Shown here: positions 27,392 to 34,516 of the stretch, one piece after another
How the letters are laid out: the number at the start of each line of letters is the position of its first letter
How positions within the stretch are numbered: the first letter of the stretch is position 1
Assembly: GCF_014905115.1 (NCBI RefSeq)
Contig: NZ_CP041235.1
Span: forward strand, 930,001 to 994,000
Direction of reading: 5' to 3'
Length of the DNA: 64,000 bases
Source of the DNA: Sulfurimonas sediminis
Lineage (GTDB): Bacteria; Campylobacterota; Campylobacteria; Campylobacterales; Sulfurimonadaceae
Notes under the pieces: model-generated
Told to the model about the DNA's origin: nothing
Databases searched by the model: none
Seen by the model: only the letters and a program-made list of their open reading frames with translations
Made by a program: the position numbers and the translations under genes

Positions 27392-29650
27392 ATGAAAGTC
27401 AGCGGTGTCGTTCAAGGTGTCGGTTTTAGACCCTTTATCTATACCCTGGCGAAAAAATACAAGCTATCTGGGTTTGTATTCAATGACGGCAGTGGTGTAG
27501 TGATTGAAGTAGAGGGAGAGAATGAAAATATCATCAACTTTATACAAAATATAGAAACTTCCCCACCGCCACTTAGCAGGATTGATGCTTGTAGCAGTGA
27601 AGCTATAGAACTAAAATTTGATGATGAGTTTGTTATTGTTAACTCTCAATACAATACTCCCCTTACTATGCTGAGTCCTGATATTGCAATGTGTGATGAG
27701 TGTAAACGCGAAATGTTTGACTCAAAAAACCGCCGTTACATGTATCCGTTTATAAACTGTATCAACTGTGGACCGAGATATACGATTGTTGAGCATCTTC
27801 CTTATGATAGAAAAAACACATCAATGAAAAGCTTTGAAATGTGTGATGAATGTAGGAAAGAGTATGAAGATCCGACAAATCGGCGTTATCATGCCCAGCC
27901 AATTTCATGCTATGCATGTGGACCAAAGATAGAACTTGTCTCTTTGATGGATGAATGTAGCGCAAAAGATGCGGAGGCAATAGAAAAAATTTGTGATTGC
28001 ATAAGAGAAGGAAAAACAGTTGCCGTAAAAGGCTTGGGTGGATTTCATCTTATATGTGATGCAACGAATGAAAAAGCTGTTATGTTGTTAAGAATTAACA
28101 AACACAGGCCAACTAAACCACTGGCTGTAATGTTTGAGACTATACAAGATATACAAAAGGTTTGTACTGTTTCAAAAAGAGAAAAAGAACTGCTTCTTTC
28201 AAAAGAGAGACCCATTGTTTTAGCAAAAAAGAAAAAGAATCAAAATCTTCTTTGTAAATATATTGCGCCAAATATCAATACAATAGGAGTTTTTCTACCT
28301 TATACTCCACTTCACGAGCTTATTTTAAAAAAGCTCAAAAGCCCCATTGTGGCTACGAGTGCAAATTTGAGTGATGAGCCGATTATCAAAGATCAAAGAG
28401 AGCTTTTTCAAAAGTTACCTCTTGTTGTAGGTGTTTCACTCAATCATAACCGAGATATAGTCAACGGATGCGATGACAGTGTGATGATGCATGTAGCAAA
28501 TCAAAATATGACACTGCGTTTGGCTAGAGGCTTTGCTCCACTTAGTTTTACCACAAAGATAAAAAAGAGTAAAAATATTTTGGCCCTGGGTGCACAACAA
28601 AAAAGTACTGTTACTTTAGCGTTTAACGGAAATATAGTGATGTCACCATATATTGGAGATCTAAATACAGTTGATTCTATGGAGTATTTTGAAAGAACTA
28701 TAGAGACTTTTCAAAGGTTTTATAATTTTAAAGCCGATGTAGTTGTATGTGACAAACATCCAAAGTATGAAACAACTAAATGGGCAAAAAAGTACATACA
28801 AAAAAATCCTCAATGTGAATTGATACAGGTACAACATCATTATGCTCATGCCCTCAGTACAATGGCAGAGTATAATCTTGATGAAGAGGTTTTGGCTTTT
28901 TGTTTTGATGGTACCGGTTATGGTGACGATGGAGTATTGTGGGGTGGTGAAGTGATTTTAGCGACAAACTACAACTACAGACGAGTATACCATTTAGAAG
29001 AGTTTTTATTGATAGGGGGTGAAAAAGCGATTAAAGAGCCTAGAAGAGTTGCTCTTTCGCTTTTGTTTGAGATTTTTTCTCTTGAAGAGATATACAGCAT
29101 GCAAAATGACTTTGTTGCATCATTTGAAAAACAGGAGATACAAACACTCTATCTGATGCGAAAAAGAGCAATAAATTCTGTCAAAACCACTTCAGTAGGC
29201 AGGCTTTTTGATGCGCTCTATGCTTTGAGTGGTTTTTTAGAACCCTTACAATATGAAGGAGAGAGTGGTATGGTTTTGGAGAGTCTCTCCTGTGAATTTC
29301 AGACAAAAAAGAAGTATAAATTTGAGTTAAAAAATGACTATATCAGTTGTAAAAATCTTATAAAAAGTGTTTTAAATGAAGAAAAAAAAGAGCTTATCGC
29401 TGGAAAATTTATAAATGCCTTGGCAGACATAATATTACAGATTAGTTTACAGTTTCCAAACAAAAGAGTAGTCTTAAGCGGAGGTGTATTTCAAAATGCT
29501 GACTTGCTAAAGAGAGTTATTGCAATGTTTGAGAAAAACAGTATTGCATATACTATAGCATCAAAAGTACCGGTCAATGACAGTGGCATATCACTAGGAC
29601 AGGCGTTTTACGCTCTCCATCAAAACAGTAGCAAGGATGATTATGAATAA
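27392..29650 (+). CDS. hypF: Carbamoyltransferase HypF
   Basis: HypF makes the thiocarbamate on HypE that becomes the cyanide ligands of the NiFe site. The 752-aa product has an acylphosphatase domain (GVVQGVGFRPF), a double zinc finger (CDECKREMF, CINCGPRYT, CDECRKEYEDP, CYACGP), a YrdC-like domain (KGLGGFHLICDA, RPTKPLAVMF) and a Kae1-like domain (QHHYAHALSTMAE, FCFDGTGYGDDG). ATG 27392 is chosen as it starts exactly at MKVSGVVQGVGF; a TTG at 27344 and ATG at 27356 would add residues outside the family. Its end overlaps the next gene. Confidence 0.95.
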   Translation: MKVSGVVQGVGFRPFIYTLAKKYKLSGFVFNDGSGVVIEVEGENENIINFIQNIETSPPPLSRIDACSSEAIELKFDDEFVIVNSQYNTPLTMLSPDIAMCDECKREMFDSKNRRYMYPFINCINCGPRYTIVEHLPYDRKNTSMKSFEMCDECRKEYEDPTNRRYHAQPISCYACGPKIELVSLMDECSAKDAEAIEKICDCIREGKTVAVKGLGGFHLICDATNEKAVMLLRINKHRPTKPLAVMFETIQDIQKVCTVSKREKELLLSKERPIVLAKKKKNQNLLCKYIAPNINTIGVFLPYTPLHELILKKLKSPIVATSANLSDEPIIKDQRELFQKLPLVVGVSLNHNRDIVNGCDDSVMMHVANQNMTLRLARGFAPLSFTTKIKKSKNILALGAQQKSTVTLAFNGNIVMSPYIGDLNTVDSMEYFERTIETFQRFYNFKADVVVCDKHPKYETTKWAKKYIQKNPQCELIQVQHHYAHALSTMAEYNLDEEVLAFCFDGTGYGDDGVLWGGEVILATNYNYRRVYHLEEFLLIGGEKAIKEPRRVALSLLFEIFSLEEIYSMQNDFVASFEKQEIQTLYLMRKRAINSVKTTSVGRLFDALYALSGFLEPLQYEGESGMVLESLSCEFQTKKKYKFELKNDYISCKNLIKSVLNEEKKELIAGKFINALADIILQISLQFPNKRVVLSGGVFQNADLLKRVIAMFEKNSIAYTIASKVPVNDSGISLGQAFYALHQNSSKDDYE

Positions 29651-30200
29651 AAAAATAGCACTTATCGGCAGTGGTAATGCCTTTTTCAAAGATGAAGGCA
29701 TAGGACTTTATGCGGGGAAATTTTTAAAAGAAAACTTTGATTTTGAACCCGAAATTGAGATAGTAGACGGAGGTACATTGGGTTTTAAACTTATGCCTCT
29801 TTTACAGGAGTTTGATGAAGTTATTATAGTTAACACTGCATCTGATGATACAAAAAAAACGGGAGAGATCAGTGTAAAAACAACTGATGAGTTTTTAGAC
29901 GGAGATCTTGTGAAAAAAACTGCCAATGAAGTTGAAATTGCTGAAATGCTGCAAATTTGCTCTATGAGTGAAAAAATGGCAGAGACAACGGTCATCAGCA
30001 TCGTTCCGGAGGATATTATATCGGTAGAAGTGGCATTGAGCGAGGCTCTTGCGTCGCATTGGCAAAACTATATAAATGTTATTTTGCAGACCTTGAAAAA
30101 TATGGGAATTATTGCCAAAGAAAAAGAAAAAAGATGCTCTTTAGAAAATATTTTGCATATATTTGCCAATCCGAGTATAGAATTTAATCGTGGTTTTTAA
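29643..30200 (+). CDS. Divergent hydrogenase maturation protease homologue (HyaD/HydD type)
   Basis: A 185-aa member of the HyaD/HybD family that cleaves the C-terminal peptide of large subunits. The N-terminal GSGNAFFKDEGIGLYA is canonical, including the first metal ligand Glu. The second-ligand region reads VIIVNTAS, where Asp is usual, and the His region reads TANEVEIAEML, with no His. So two of the three nickel-sensing ligands appear altered. The start at 29643 is preferred to 29637 because AAGGA is then spaced by 5 bases. It overlaps the 3' end of hypF. Confidence 0.7.
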   Translation: MNKKIALIGSGNAFFKDEGIGLYAGKFLKENFDFEPEIEIVDGGTLGFKLMPLLQEFDEVIIVNTASDDTKKTGEISVKTTDEFLDGDLVKKTANEVEIAEMLQICSMSEKMAETTVISIVPEDIISVEVALSEALASHWQNYINVILQTLKNMGIIAKEKEKRCSLENILHIFANPSIEFNRGF

Positions 30201-30230
30201 CAGGAATATAAGATAGAATATATTAATATA

Positions 30231-30244
30231 TGAATGTTCATTCA
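30231..30244. promoter_or_regulatory. TetR-type operator in a convergent gap
   Basis: TGAATGTTCATTCA: 6-bp arms TGAATG/CATTCA with a 2-base centre, the best of the four copies. A TAGAAT at 30214-30219 lies 11 bases upstream, matching the -10-to-operator spacing of the hypB copy. The flanking genes end here from both sides, so it cannot serve either one and implies a separate plus-strand transcript. Confidence 0.6.
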
Positions 30245-30259
30245 TTTTTGAGATTTTGG

Positions 30260-30373
30260 ATGCAACTACGACTTTTTCATGATAATGCAGATATGAGATA
30301 TATCCACAACTCCTGTAATTCCTCAAAGTTCAAAGCAAATTACATCTGCATTATCGATTTAGTGGGTTTTTGA
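30260..30373 (+). CDS. Possible short ORF (37 aa) downstream of an operator
   Basis: An ATG at 30260 with GAGA six bases upstream opens a 37-codon frame (begins MQLRLFHDNADM, ends LVGF) that stops at 30371-30373. It lies 15 bases after the 30231 operator, in the same relative place as other operon starts. It overlaps the last 23 bases of the antisense protease gene. It has two Cys and no known motif. It could be a real small protein, the remnant of a longer gene, or just the body of a structured RNA. Confidence 0.25.
   Translation: MQLRLFHDNADMRYIHNSCNSSKFKANYICIIDLVGF
30281..30355. repeat. 12-bp inverted repeat in the 3' gap
   Basis: GATAATGCAGAT (30281-30292) is perfectly complementary to ATCTGCATTATC (30344-30355), with a 51-base loop. 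The right arm covers the stop codon of the minus-strand protease gene. It could form the closing stem of a small RNA or be part of mRNA 3' end structure; it lacks the T tract of an ordinary terminator. Confidence 0.5.
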
Positions 30374-30887
30374 AATTTTCAATAATAGCTTCCAATGAGA
30401 CAACTTGTTCATGTTTGCTTACTTGAATTCCCTCTTTTTGCAAGATAGTAATGACAGTATCAATATATGTAGCAAAAGTCTTCTGCATAGTCATACTTAA
30501 CCCTATACATACATCAATTTTTTGTGGCACTATACCGATGATACTCGATTTAGGAATCTCTTTTCCCATAAGTTCTAAAATATCAAAACACTGCAATACA
30601 CCTATTTCATGTGCTCCACCAGAATTTAGACCATATCCTGTAAGTTCATTTGACGGTATATGATAGATACTGCCGGGTTTGTCATCTATCTCAATGGCAT
30701 CAAGAATGATGATATGTTTATACTCCATAAAAAGATTTAAGAGATTTATGCCTTCAATACCGCCATTGACAATATCTGTCTGCGGAGAAAATGTGTAGTT
30801 TTTTTCCAGGTATTGTGAAGCATAGACAGCTACACCATCATCAAATTCTAAAATGTTTCCTACGCTCAGTAGTGCTAATTGTTTCAT
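30351..30887 (-). CDS. Hydrogenase maturation protease (canonical type)
   Basis: A 178-aa HyaD/HybD-family endopeptidase. All metal-ligand positions are filled: Asp in EFDDGVAVYA, Asp in IILDAIEIDD and His in GGAHEIGVLQC. It therefore is the likelier enzyme to trim the 20-residue extension of HydB. It lies on the opposite strand to hydABC, coupled (ATGA overlap) to a transposase-like gene and behind the nickel transporter genes. Confidence 0.85.
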   Translation of the reverse strand: MKQLALLSVGNILEFDDGVAVYASQYLEKNYTFSPQTDIVNGGIEGINLLNLFMEYKHIIILDAIEIDDKPGSIYHIPSNELTGYGLNSGGAHEIGVLQCFDILELMGKEIPKSSIIGIVPQKIDVCIGLSMTMQKTFATYIDTVITILQKEGIQVSKHEQVVSLEAIIENFKNPLNR

Positions 30888-31567
30888 GTCTGCTCTTTAA
30901 AATAGTTTTGTATGAGAAGTTTTAAAGCTTCTTCTTTTGAATAATTGAATTTAAACTCAAACTCTTTAAGGTAGTAGGCAAAATATTCGTTGGAAATCCC
31001 TTTGTATAAGGTAATATTTGCCTCAAAATACTCCCAGAATTTCACGATGGTATTGTAATATTTGGAGACTTTGATAATCCTGCTCTGACGCTTGAATTTG
31101 TTCAGCTCTTCTATATATACCTCTTCAATCTGATCTTGTAAAAACTGTGCTTTGTATTTGTGCAAAGAGGGCATTAAAATGGTGTAAATGTAGCCTTCAT
31201 AATCAAAAGTCAAAAAATTATAGGCATCAAAAAGTGCATTTTTTTGGCTTTTTTTTGATTTTTCTATATAGAAATACTCATCATACTCAACGCTTTTTTC
31301 TCTGATTTTTTCATAATGTTCTTCTGAAACAGCGGCACATAACAGACGAAAATTATGATAATAGTTTTTTGTTGAAATGTAGGAAATATGGTAAAGTTTA
31401 GAGGCTTCAAGGGCACTGATATTGCGAATAAAACACTCCATCAAAAAGAGTATTTTATTGACTCTCGCACGAGAATATTTTTTCTTGCAAGAGGAACATT
31501 TTAGGTTGTTTGTTGCTGTTTTGTAAACATAGTGTTTGCAATACAAACATTCTTGCTGCCAGATCAT
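30884..31567 (-). CDS. IS1595-like transposase-derived protein in the nickel operon
   Basis: A 227-aa protein resembling IS1595-type transposases: an N-terminal zinc ribbon (C7, C10 in CLYCKH and a CSSCKK pair), a helix-turn-helix-like segment (NISALEASKLYHISY) and the family's typical end KGISNEYFAYYLKEFEFKFNY. The middle part with the DDE acids is divergent, and no terminal inverted repeats are seen. AGGAGG precedes the ATG by 7 bases. It is co-oriented with cbiMNQO and overlaps the protease start, so it looks domesticated. A role as a DNA-binding regulator is only a guess. Confidence 0.6.
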   Translation of the reverse strand: MIWQQECLYCKHYVYKTATNNLKCSSCKKKYSRARVNKILFLMECFIRNISALEASKLYHISYISTKNYYHNFRLLCAAVSEEHYEKIREKSVEYDEYFYIEKSKKSQKNALFDAYNFLTFDYEGYIYTILMPSLHKYKAQFLQDQIEEVYIEELNKFKRQSRIIKVSKYYNTIVKFWEYFEANITLYKGISNEYFAYYLKEFEFKFNYSKEEALKLLIQNYFKEQT

Positions 31568-31585
31568 ATGTAAACCTCCTCCCCT

Positions 31586-32341
31586 TTAAAAATGTAAATG
31601 ATAGTGAGAATGTGTAAAATCTTTTTTATGCCTGTGTTTGTGTTTGTGGATAAGATTTGCTTTTTGTAAAGTTTGTAAATCTTTAAAAAGTTTTTCAATA
31701 TCTCCGTCATATACCATTGTATGTTTTTCATCAAGCACAATAGCTCTGTTGCTCACTTCATAGGCTATACTCAAATCATGTGTTGCGACTATGACTGTTG
31801 TCTCTATTTCAAGCATTAAGTCTACAAACCAGCCGGTAGTTCTTGGATCCATCGCAGCTGTAGGCTCATCCAAAAGCAAAATTTCCGGTTCATAAATTAA
31901 AATGGAAGCAAGAACAACTTTTTGTTTTTCACCACCGCTGAGTTCAAGCGGGTTTTTATCTAAAAGATGTGCAATGCCGAACTTTTCACTTATTGCCAGT
32001 ACTTTTTTGTCAATGTTCTCTTCATCAAATTCACGCAAAGAAAAGGCTATTTCATCTTTTACGGTGGGATTGAAAATCATGCTTTCGGGATTTTGAAAAA
32101 GGATGCCTACTTTTTTTCGGAAGTTTTTGTCAATATTTTTTTTGCTAACCTTTTTTGTATGAAAAAGATACTCTCCTTTTTTTGGAAAATAGAGGGCGGC
32201 TAAAATTCTTAAAAGAGTTGATTTTCCGCTTCCATTACTGCCTAAAAGTACGACTTTTTCACCTTTGTTGATTGTGAGTGAAATGTCATGTAAGACTTTT
32301 TTTTCTTCATACGAAAACTCTATATTTTGCAGTGTTATCAA
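31586..32341 (-). CDS. cbiO: Nickel/cobalt ECF transporter ATPase CbiO/NikO
   Basis: A 251-aa ABC ATPase with Walker A GSNGSGKST, the Q loop LFQNPES, signature LSGGEKQKV, Walker B LLLDEPTAAMD and the H loop ATHDLSI. It energises CbiMNQ. The last 20 or so residues are His-rich (HKHKHRHKKDF, HSHYHLHF), a probable metal-binding tail. It overlaps cbiQ by four bases. Nickel rather than cobalt is inferred from the hydrogenase context. Confidence 0.9.
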   Translation of the reverse strand: MITLQNIEFSYEEKKVLHDISLTINKGEKVVLLGSNGSGKSTLLRILAALYFPKKGEYLFHTKKVSKKNIDKNFRKKVGILFQNPESMIFNPTVKDEIAFSLREFDEENIDKKVLAISEKFGIAHLLDKNPLELSGGEKQKVVLASILIYEPEILLLDEPTAAMDPRTTGWFVDLMLEIETTVIVATHDLSIAYEVSNRAIVLDEKHTMVYDGDIEKLFKDLQTLQKANLIHKHKHRHKKDFTHSHYHLHF

Positions 32342-32874
32342 AAAAATCCCCTTGCCTTCATCGCTAATGTTCTCTCTTTTGAATCTTTTAATGCTTTAGA
32401 GAAGAAAAATTCAAAGACTCTGAGAATGAACTTTTTTTCTCTTGAGTGGAGTTTTTTTATGACTCTTGCTTTGTATGCAAGTGTAAAATCTTCATAGGTT
32501 TTTTTATAAGAGATGATTTGAGAGAGTGTAATCATCAGTAAAAAACTTAAATCTTTGGAAAAAGCAAAAAATTCCACCATATTAATTTTGTGAAAAAAAT
32601 AAAATACAAAATATGTTATCGTAAAAACTTTAAGATTGATGTAAAAGATATAATGATAAGGGTCAATACCCTTGAGAGACGCAACAATAAAATACCCAAG
32701 AGAGACACTTAGATTAAAAAAGAGAAGCGACTTCACTGCTCTTTTAGTGATATAGAGTACTTGCTTATAAGAAAGAAGAAGTAAAACAGCTAAAAACAAA
32801 GCTGTAAAAACCATCTTTTTTAATGAAAGAATCAGTAAAAGAGAGGCAATAAAAAAGAGTCTATGCAGAACCAT
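32338..32874 (-). CDS. cbiQ: Nickel/cobalt ECF transporter permease CbiQ/NikQ
   Basis: A 178-aa integral membrane T-component with several transmembrane helices and the C-terminal basic motif region (YEDFTLAYKARVIKKL and SKERTLAMKARGFF), where the two AxARG-like coupling sites contact the ATPase. It is on the short side for CbiQ. ATG 32874 has AGGA five bases upstream and is preferred to a longer frame that overlaps cbiN by 65 bases. Confidence 0.8.
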   Translation of the reverse strand: MVLHRLFFIASLLLILSLKKMVFTALFLAVLLLLSYKQVLYITKRAVKSLLFFNLSVSLGYFIVASLKGIDPYHYIFYINLKVFTITYFVFYFFHKINMVEFFAFSKDLSFLLMITLSQIISYKKTYEDFTLAYKARVIKKLHSREKKFILRVFEFFFSKALKDSKERTLAMKARGFF

Positions 32875-33169
32875 GATTATCCTGTTTTTTGGCTGTGATT
32901 TTTGTAAAAATATAAAAAATCCCATAGACCAGAACCAAACCGAGCAGGGCAGAGAGATAGTAACTGACTACTTCATTCATTCCGTTTATGGAGTAATCAG
33001 GTAGAGGTGAGGAGAGGGTATGTGCATTTTTAATCCCAGTTGGTATAAAACCCAGAATTTTTTCATAATAATCCTCTTCCCATTCTCCCCATGCCGGATT
33101 TTCACTCAAAAGCCCAAGAGGGACCGCTACAATTAAAAGAGACAAGAGAAGATAAAGTTTATTTTTCAT
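32861..33169 (-). CDS. cbiN: CbiN/NikN-like component (PDGLE-type)
   Basis: A 102-aa protein with two membrane segments, one at each end, and a central extracytoplasmic loop containing LPDYSINGMNEVVSYYLSA, similar to PDGLE-domain N-components. It assists metal entry through CbiM. It overlaps cbiM by 11 bases and cbiQ by 14, the usual tight packing of cbiMNQO. Confidence 0.8.
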   Translation of the reverse strand: MKNKLYLLLSLLIVAVPLGLLSENPAWGEWEEDYYEKILGFIPTGIKNAHTLSSPLPDYSINGMNEVVSYYLSALLGLVLVYGIFYIFTKITAKKQDNHGSA

Positions 33170-33806
33170 AAGAGAGCTCCCTGTTTTTTCCTTTAAGATA
33201 GTTATAAATCAGTTGTGTAAATATTCCTTCAACCATTCCGAAAAAGAGCATATGAGAACCAACCAGTGCCACCATTGTTGTTTTTAAATCAAAAGGAAAG
33301 TAAAGCGGCTGTCCGTTATGTGTCCAAAACAATGGCTGTATGCCAAGGGCAACTGCCACAACAAAGGATGAACTGACAATACCCACCCAGCCTGCCAAAA
33401 ATGGTGCAAATTTTTTGTTCTTAAATATCTTAAAAACAAAATAGGCACCAAATGAGCCTGTCAGTGCCATAGAAAGAGCATTGAGTGCATATGCTGAAAT
33501 GCCTCCGTCGCCAAAGACTACAGCCTGTATAAGCAGTACCAAACTCACAGAAATGAAACCTACCCAGGGTCCAAATAGTATAGCAATAAGTGCAGCACCA
33601 ACTGCATGCCCGCTGGTTCCTCCCGGAACAGGAATGTTAAACATCATAATAATAAAACTCATTGCGCTTAAAGCTCCTATAAGAGGAAGTGTTTCTTCAT
33701 TCAGTTTTTCTTTGAGCTTTTTGAGTCCATAAATCCAAAGGGGCAGAGCAACAGCATAAGTCGCAATGACAGTTGTCGGAGATATATAGCCATCTGGTAT
33801 GTGCAT
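33159..33806 (-). CDS. cbiM: Nickel/cobalt ECF transporter substrate component CbiM/NikM
   Basis: A 215-aa membrane protein starting MHIPDGYIS, the hallmark of CbiM/NikM in which the free amino end, His2 and a later His bind the metal. The GTSGHAVGAAL block carries that His. It probably brings nickel for the three hydrogenases. GAGGA precedes the ATG. The gene is first of a minus-strand run through cbiO, the transposase-like gene and the protease. Confidence 0.92.
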   Translation of the reverse strand: MHIPDGYISPTTVIATYAVALPLWIYGLKKLKEKLNEETLPLIGALSAMSFIIMMFNIPVPGGTSGHAVGAALIAILFGPWVGFISVSLVLLIQAVVFGDGGISAYALNALSMALTGSFGAYFVFKIFKNKKFAPFLAGWVGIVSSSFVVAVALGIQPLFWTHNGQPLYFPFDLKTTMVALVGSHMLFFGMVEGIFTQLIYNYLKGKNRELSYEK

Positions 33807-34222
33807 TATTTTTCCTCATAAAATATTATCTCTAATTGTATAGATTTTAAATGATTTGCAGATAAAAAAGAGGAGTTCTTATGTAGTTTTGGAACCAAAA
33901 ATGAATATTTATTTAGAAATATCCCAAAACTATATAAGAAATAAGTAAATTTACCTTTTTTATACCGTTTTTATTGTTGGGTGCTGAATGGTTACTAAAA
34001 AATTTAATCTTTATCTCGTGACAAATAAGCATCTTTCACCTGTTAAAATTGAAGCAATCTGAAAGAGAAATTACCTTTAGAAAGTAAATTGTGTTTCTAA
34101 AAGTTTCATTTACTAAATAAATTATTACATCAGCAAAGTTAATTATAAATTTAAGAAATTTTAATGATATCATTCTAAATGAATATTCATTCGCCTATAT
34201 AAAGACTAATTATCGGAGTGAT
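33807..34222. promoter_or_regulatory. Divergent regulatory region of cbiM and the group 4 operon
   Basis: 416 AT-rich bases without a gene. Toward cbiM: a 9-bp inverted repeat TAGTTTTGG (33884-33892) with CCAAAACTA (33924-33932) encloses a weak operator TGAATATTTATTTA (33902-33915, one arm mismatch). The CCAAAACTATATAAGAAA block (33924-33941) matches those at 21540 and 39914. In the middle, TTTAGAAA and TTTCTAAA (34076-34083, 34094-34101) form an 8-bp stem. Toward the group 4 operon: the operator at 34180-34193. Confidence 0.6.
34180..34193. promoter_or_regulatory. TetR-type operator, group 4 hydrogenase copy
   Basis: TGAATATTCATTCG, one arm base from the TGAAT-N4-ATTCA consensus; it also contains the perfect 12-bp palindrome ATGAATATTCAT (34179-34190). 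It lies 29 bases before the first gene of the group 4 operon, the same place as the other copies. Confidence 0.6.
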
Positions 34223-34516
34223 ATGACAAAGATATTAAATGAAACATGTATCAGAATGTATTGTGAATCTGAGGGAAGATGTCATGGTATTGTGTTTGTC
34301 TTTTTTGATGAAACTCAAAAAGAAAATATTTTGCACAATGTAAATCTACTCGCACATAGACATAGAGTACATCCTGATGTCACTGTAAGTGTCAGGGAAA
34401 AATACGGAGAGGTTTTTATTGATTTTTATGATGAATATCACCATGAAGATCAATATTTTTTTGAGGATTTAGTTTCGGTACTTGGTGCTAAATTATGTGA
34501 TTGTGAGGACTTATAA
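34223..34516 (+). CDS. Unknown Cys/His-rich small protein leading the group 4 operon
   Basis: A 97-aa protein I do not recognise. The N-terminus has three Cys in CIRMYCESEGRCHG; the middle and C-terminal parts have many His and acidic residues (AHRHRVHPD, YDEYHHEDQYFFED) and a final CDCED. It could bind a metal or cluster. GGAG lies upstream of the ATG, and the stop overlaps the small-subunit start by one base, so it is translated with the hydrogenase and is probably part of its assembly or complex (inference). Confidence 0.75.
   Translation: MTKILNETCIRMYCESEGRCHGIVFVFFDETQKENILHNVNLLAHRHRVHPDVTVSVREKYGEVFIDFYDEYHHEDQYFFEDLVSVLGAKLCDCEDL

Noticed and set aside
30884-31567. Active insertion sequence
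   Set aside because: No terminal inverted repeats or target duplication, translationally coupled to neighbours, divergent catalytic region.
31586-33806. Cobalt uptake for vitamin B12
   Set aside because: CbiMNQO can carry cobalt, but no cobalamin gene or B12 riboswitch is seen here, and the gene set runs into a hydrogenase protease; nickel fits better.
34076-34101. 8-bp stem as terminator or riboswitch
   Set aside because: Very AT-rich, loop of 10, no T tract or known riboswitch core; likely chance.
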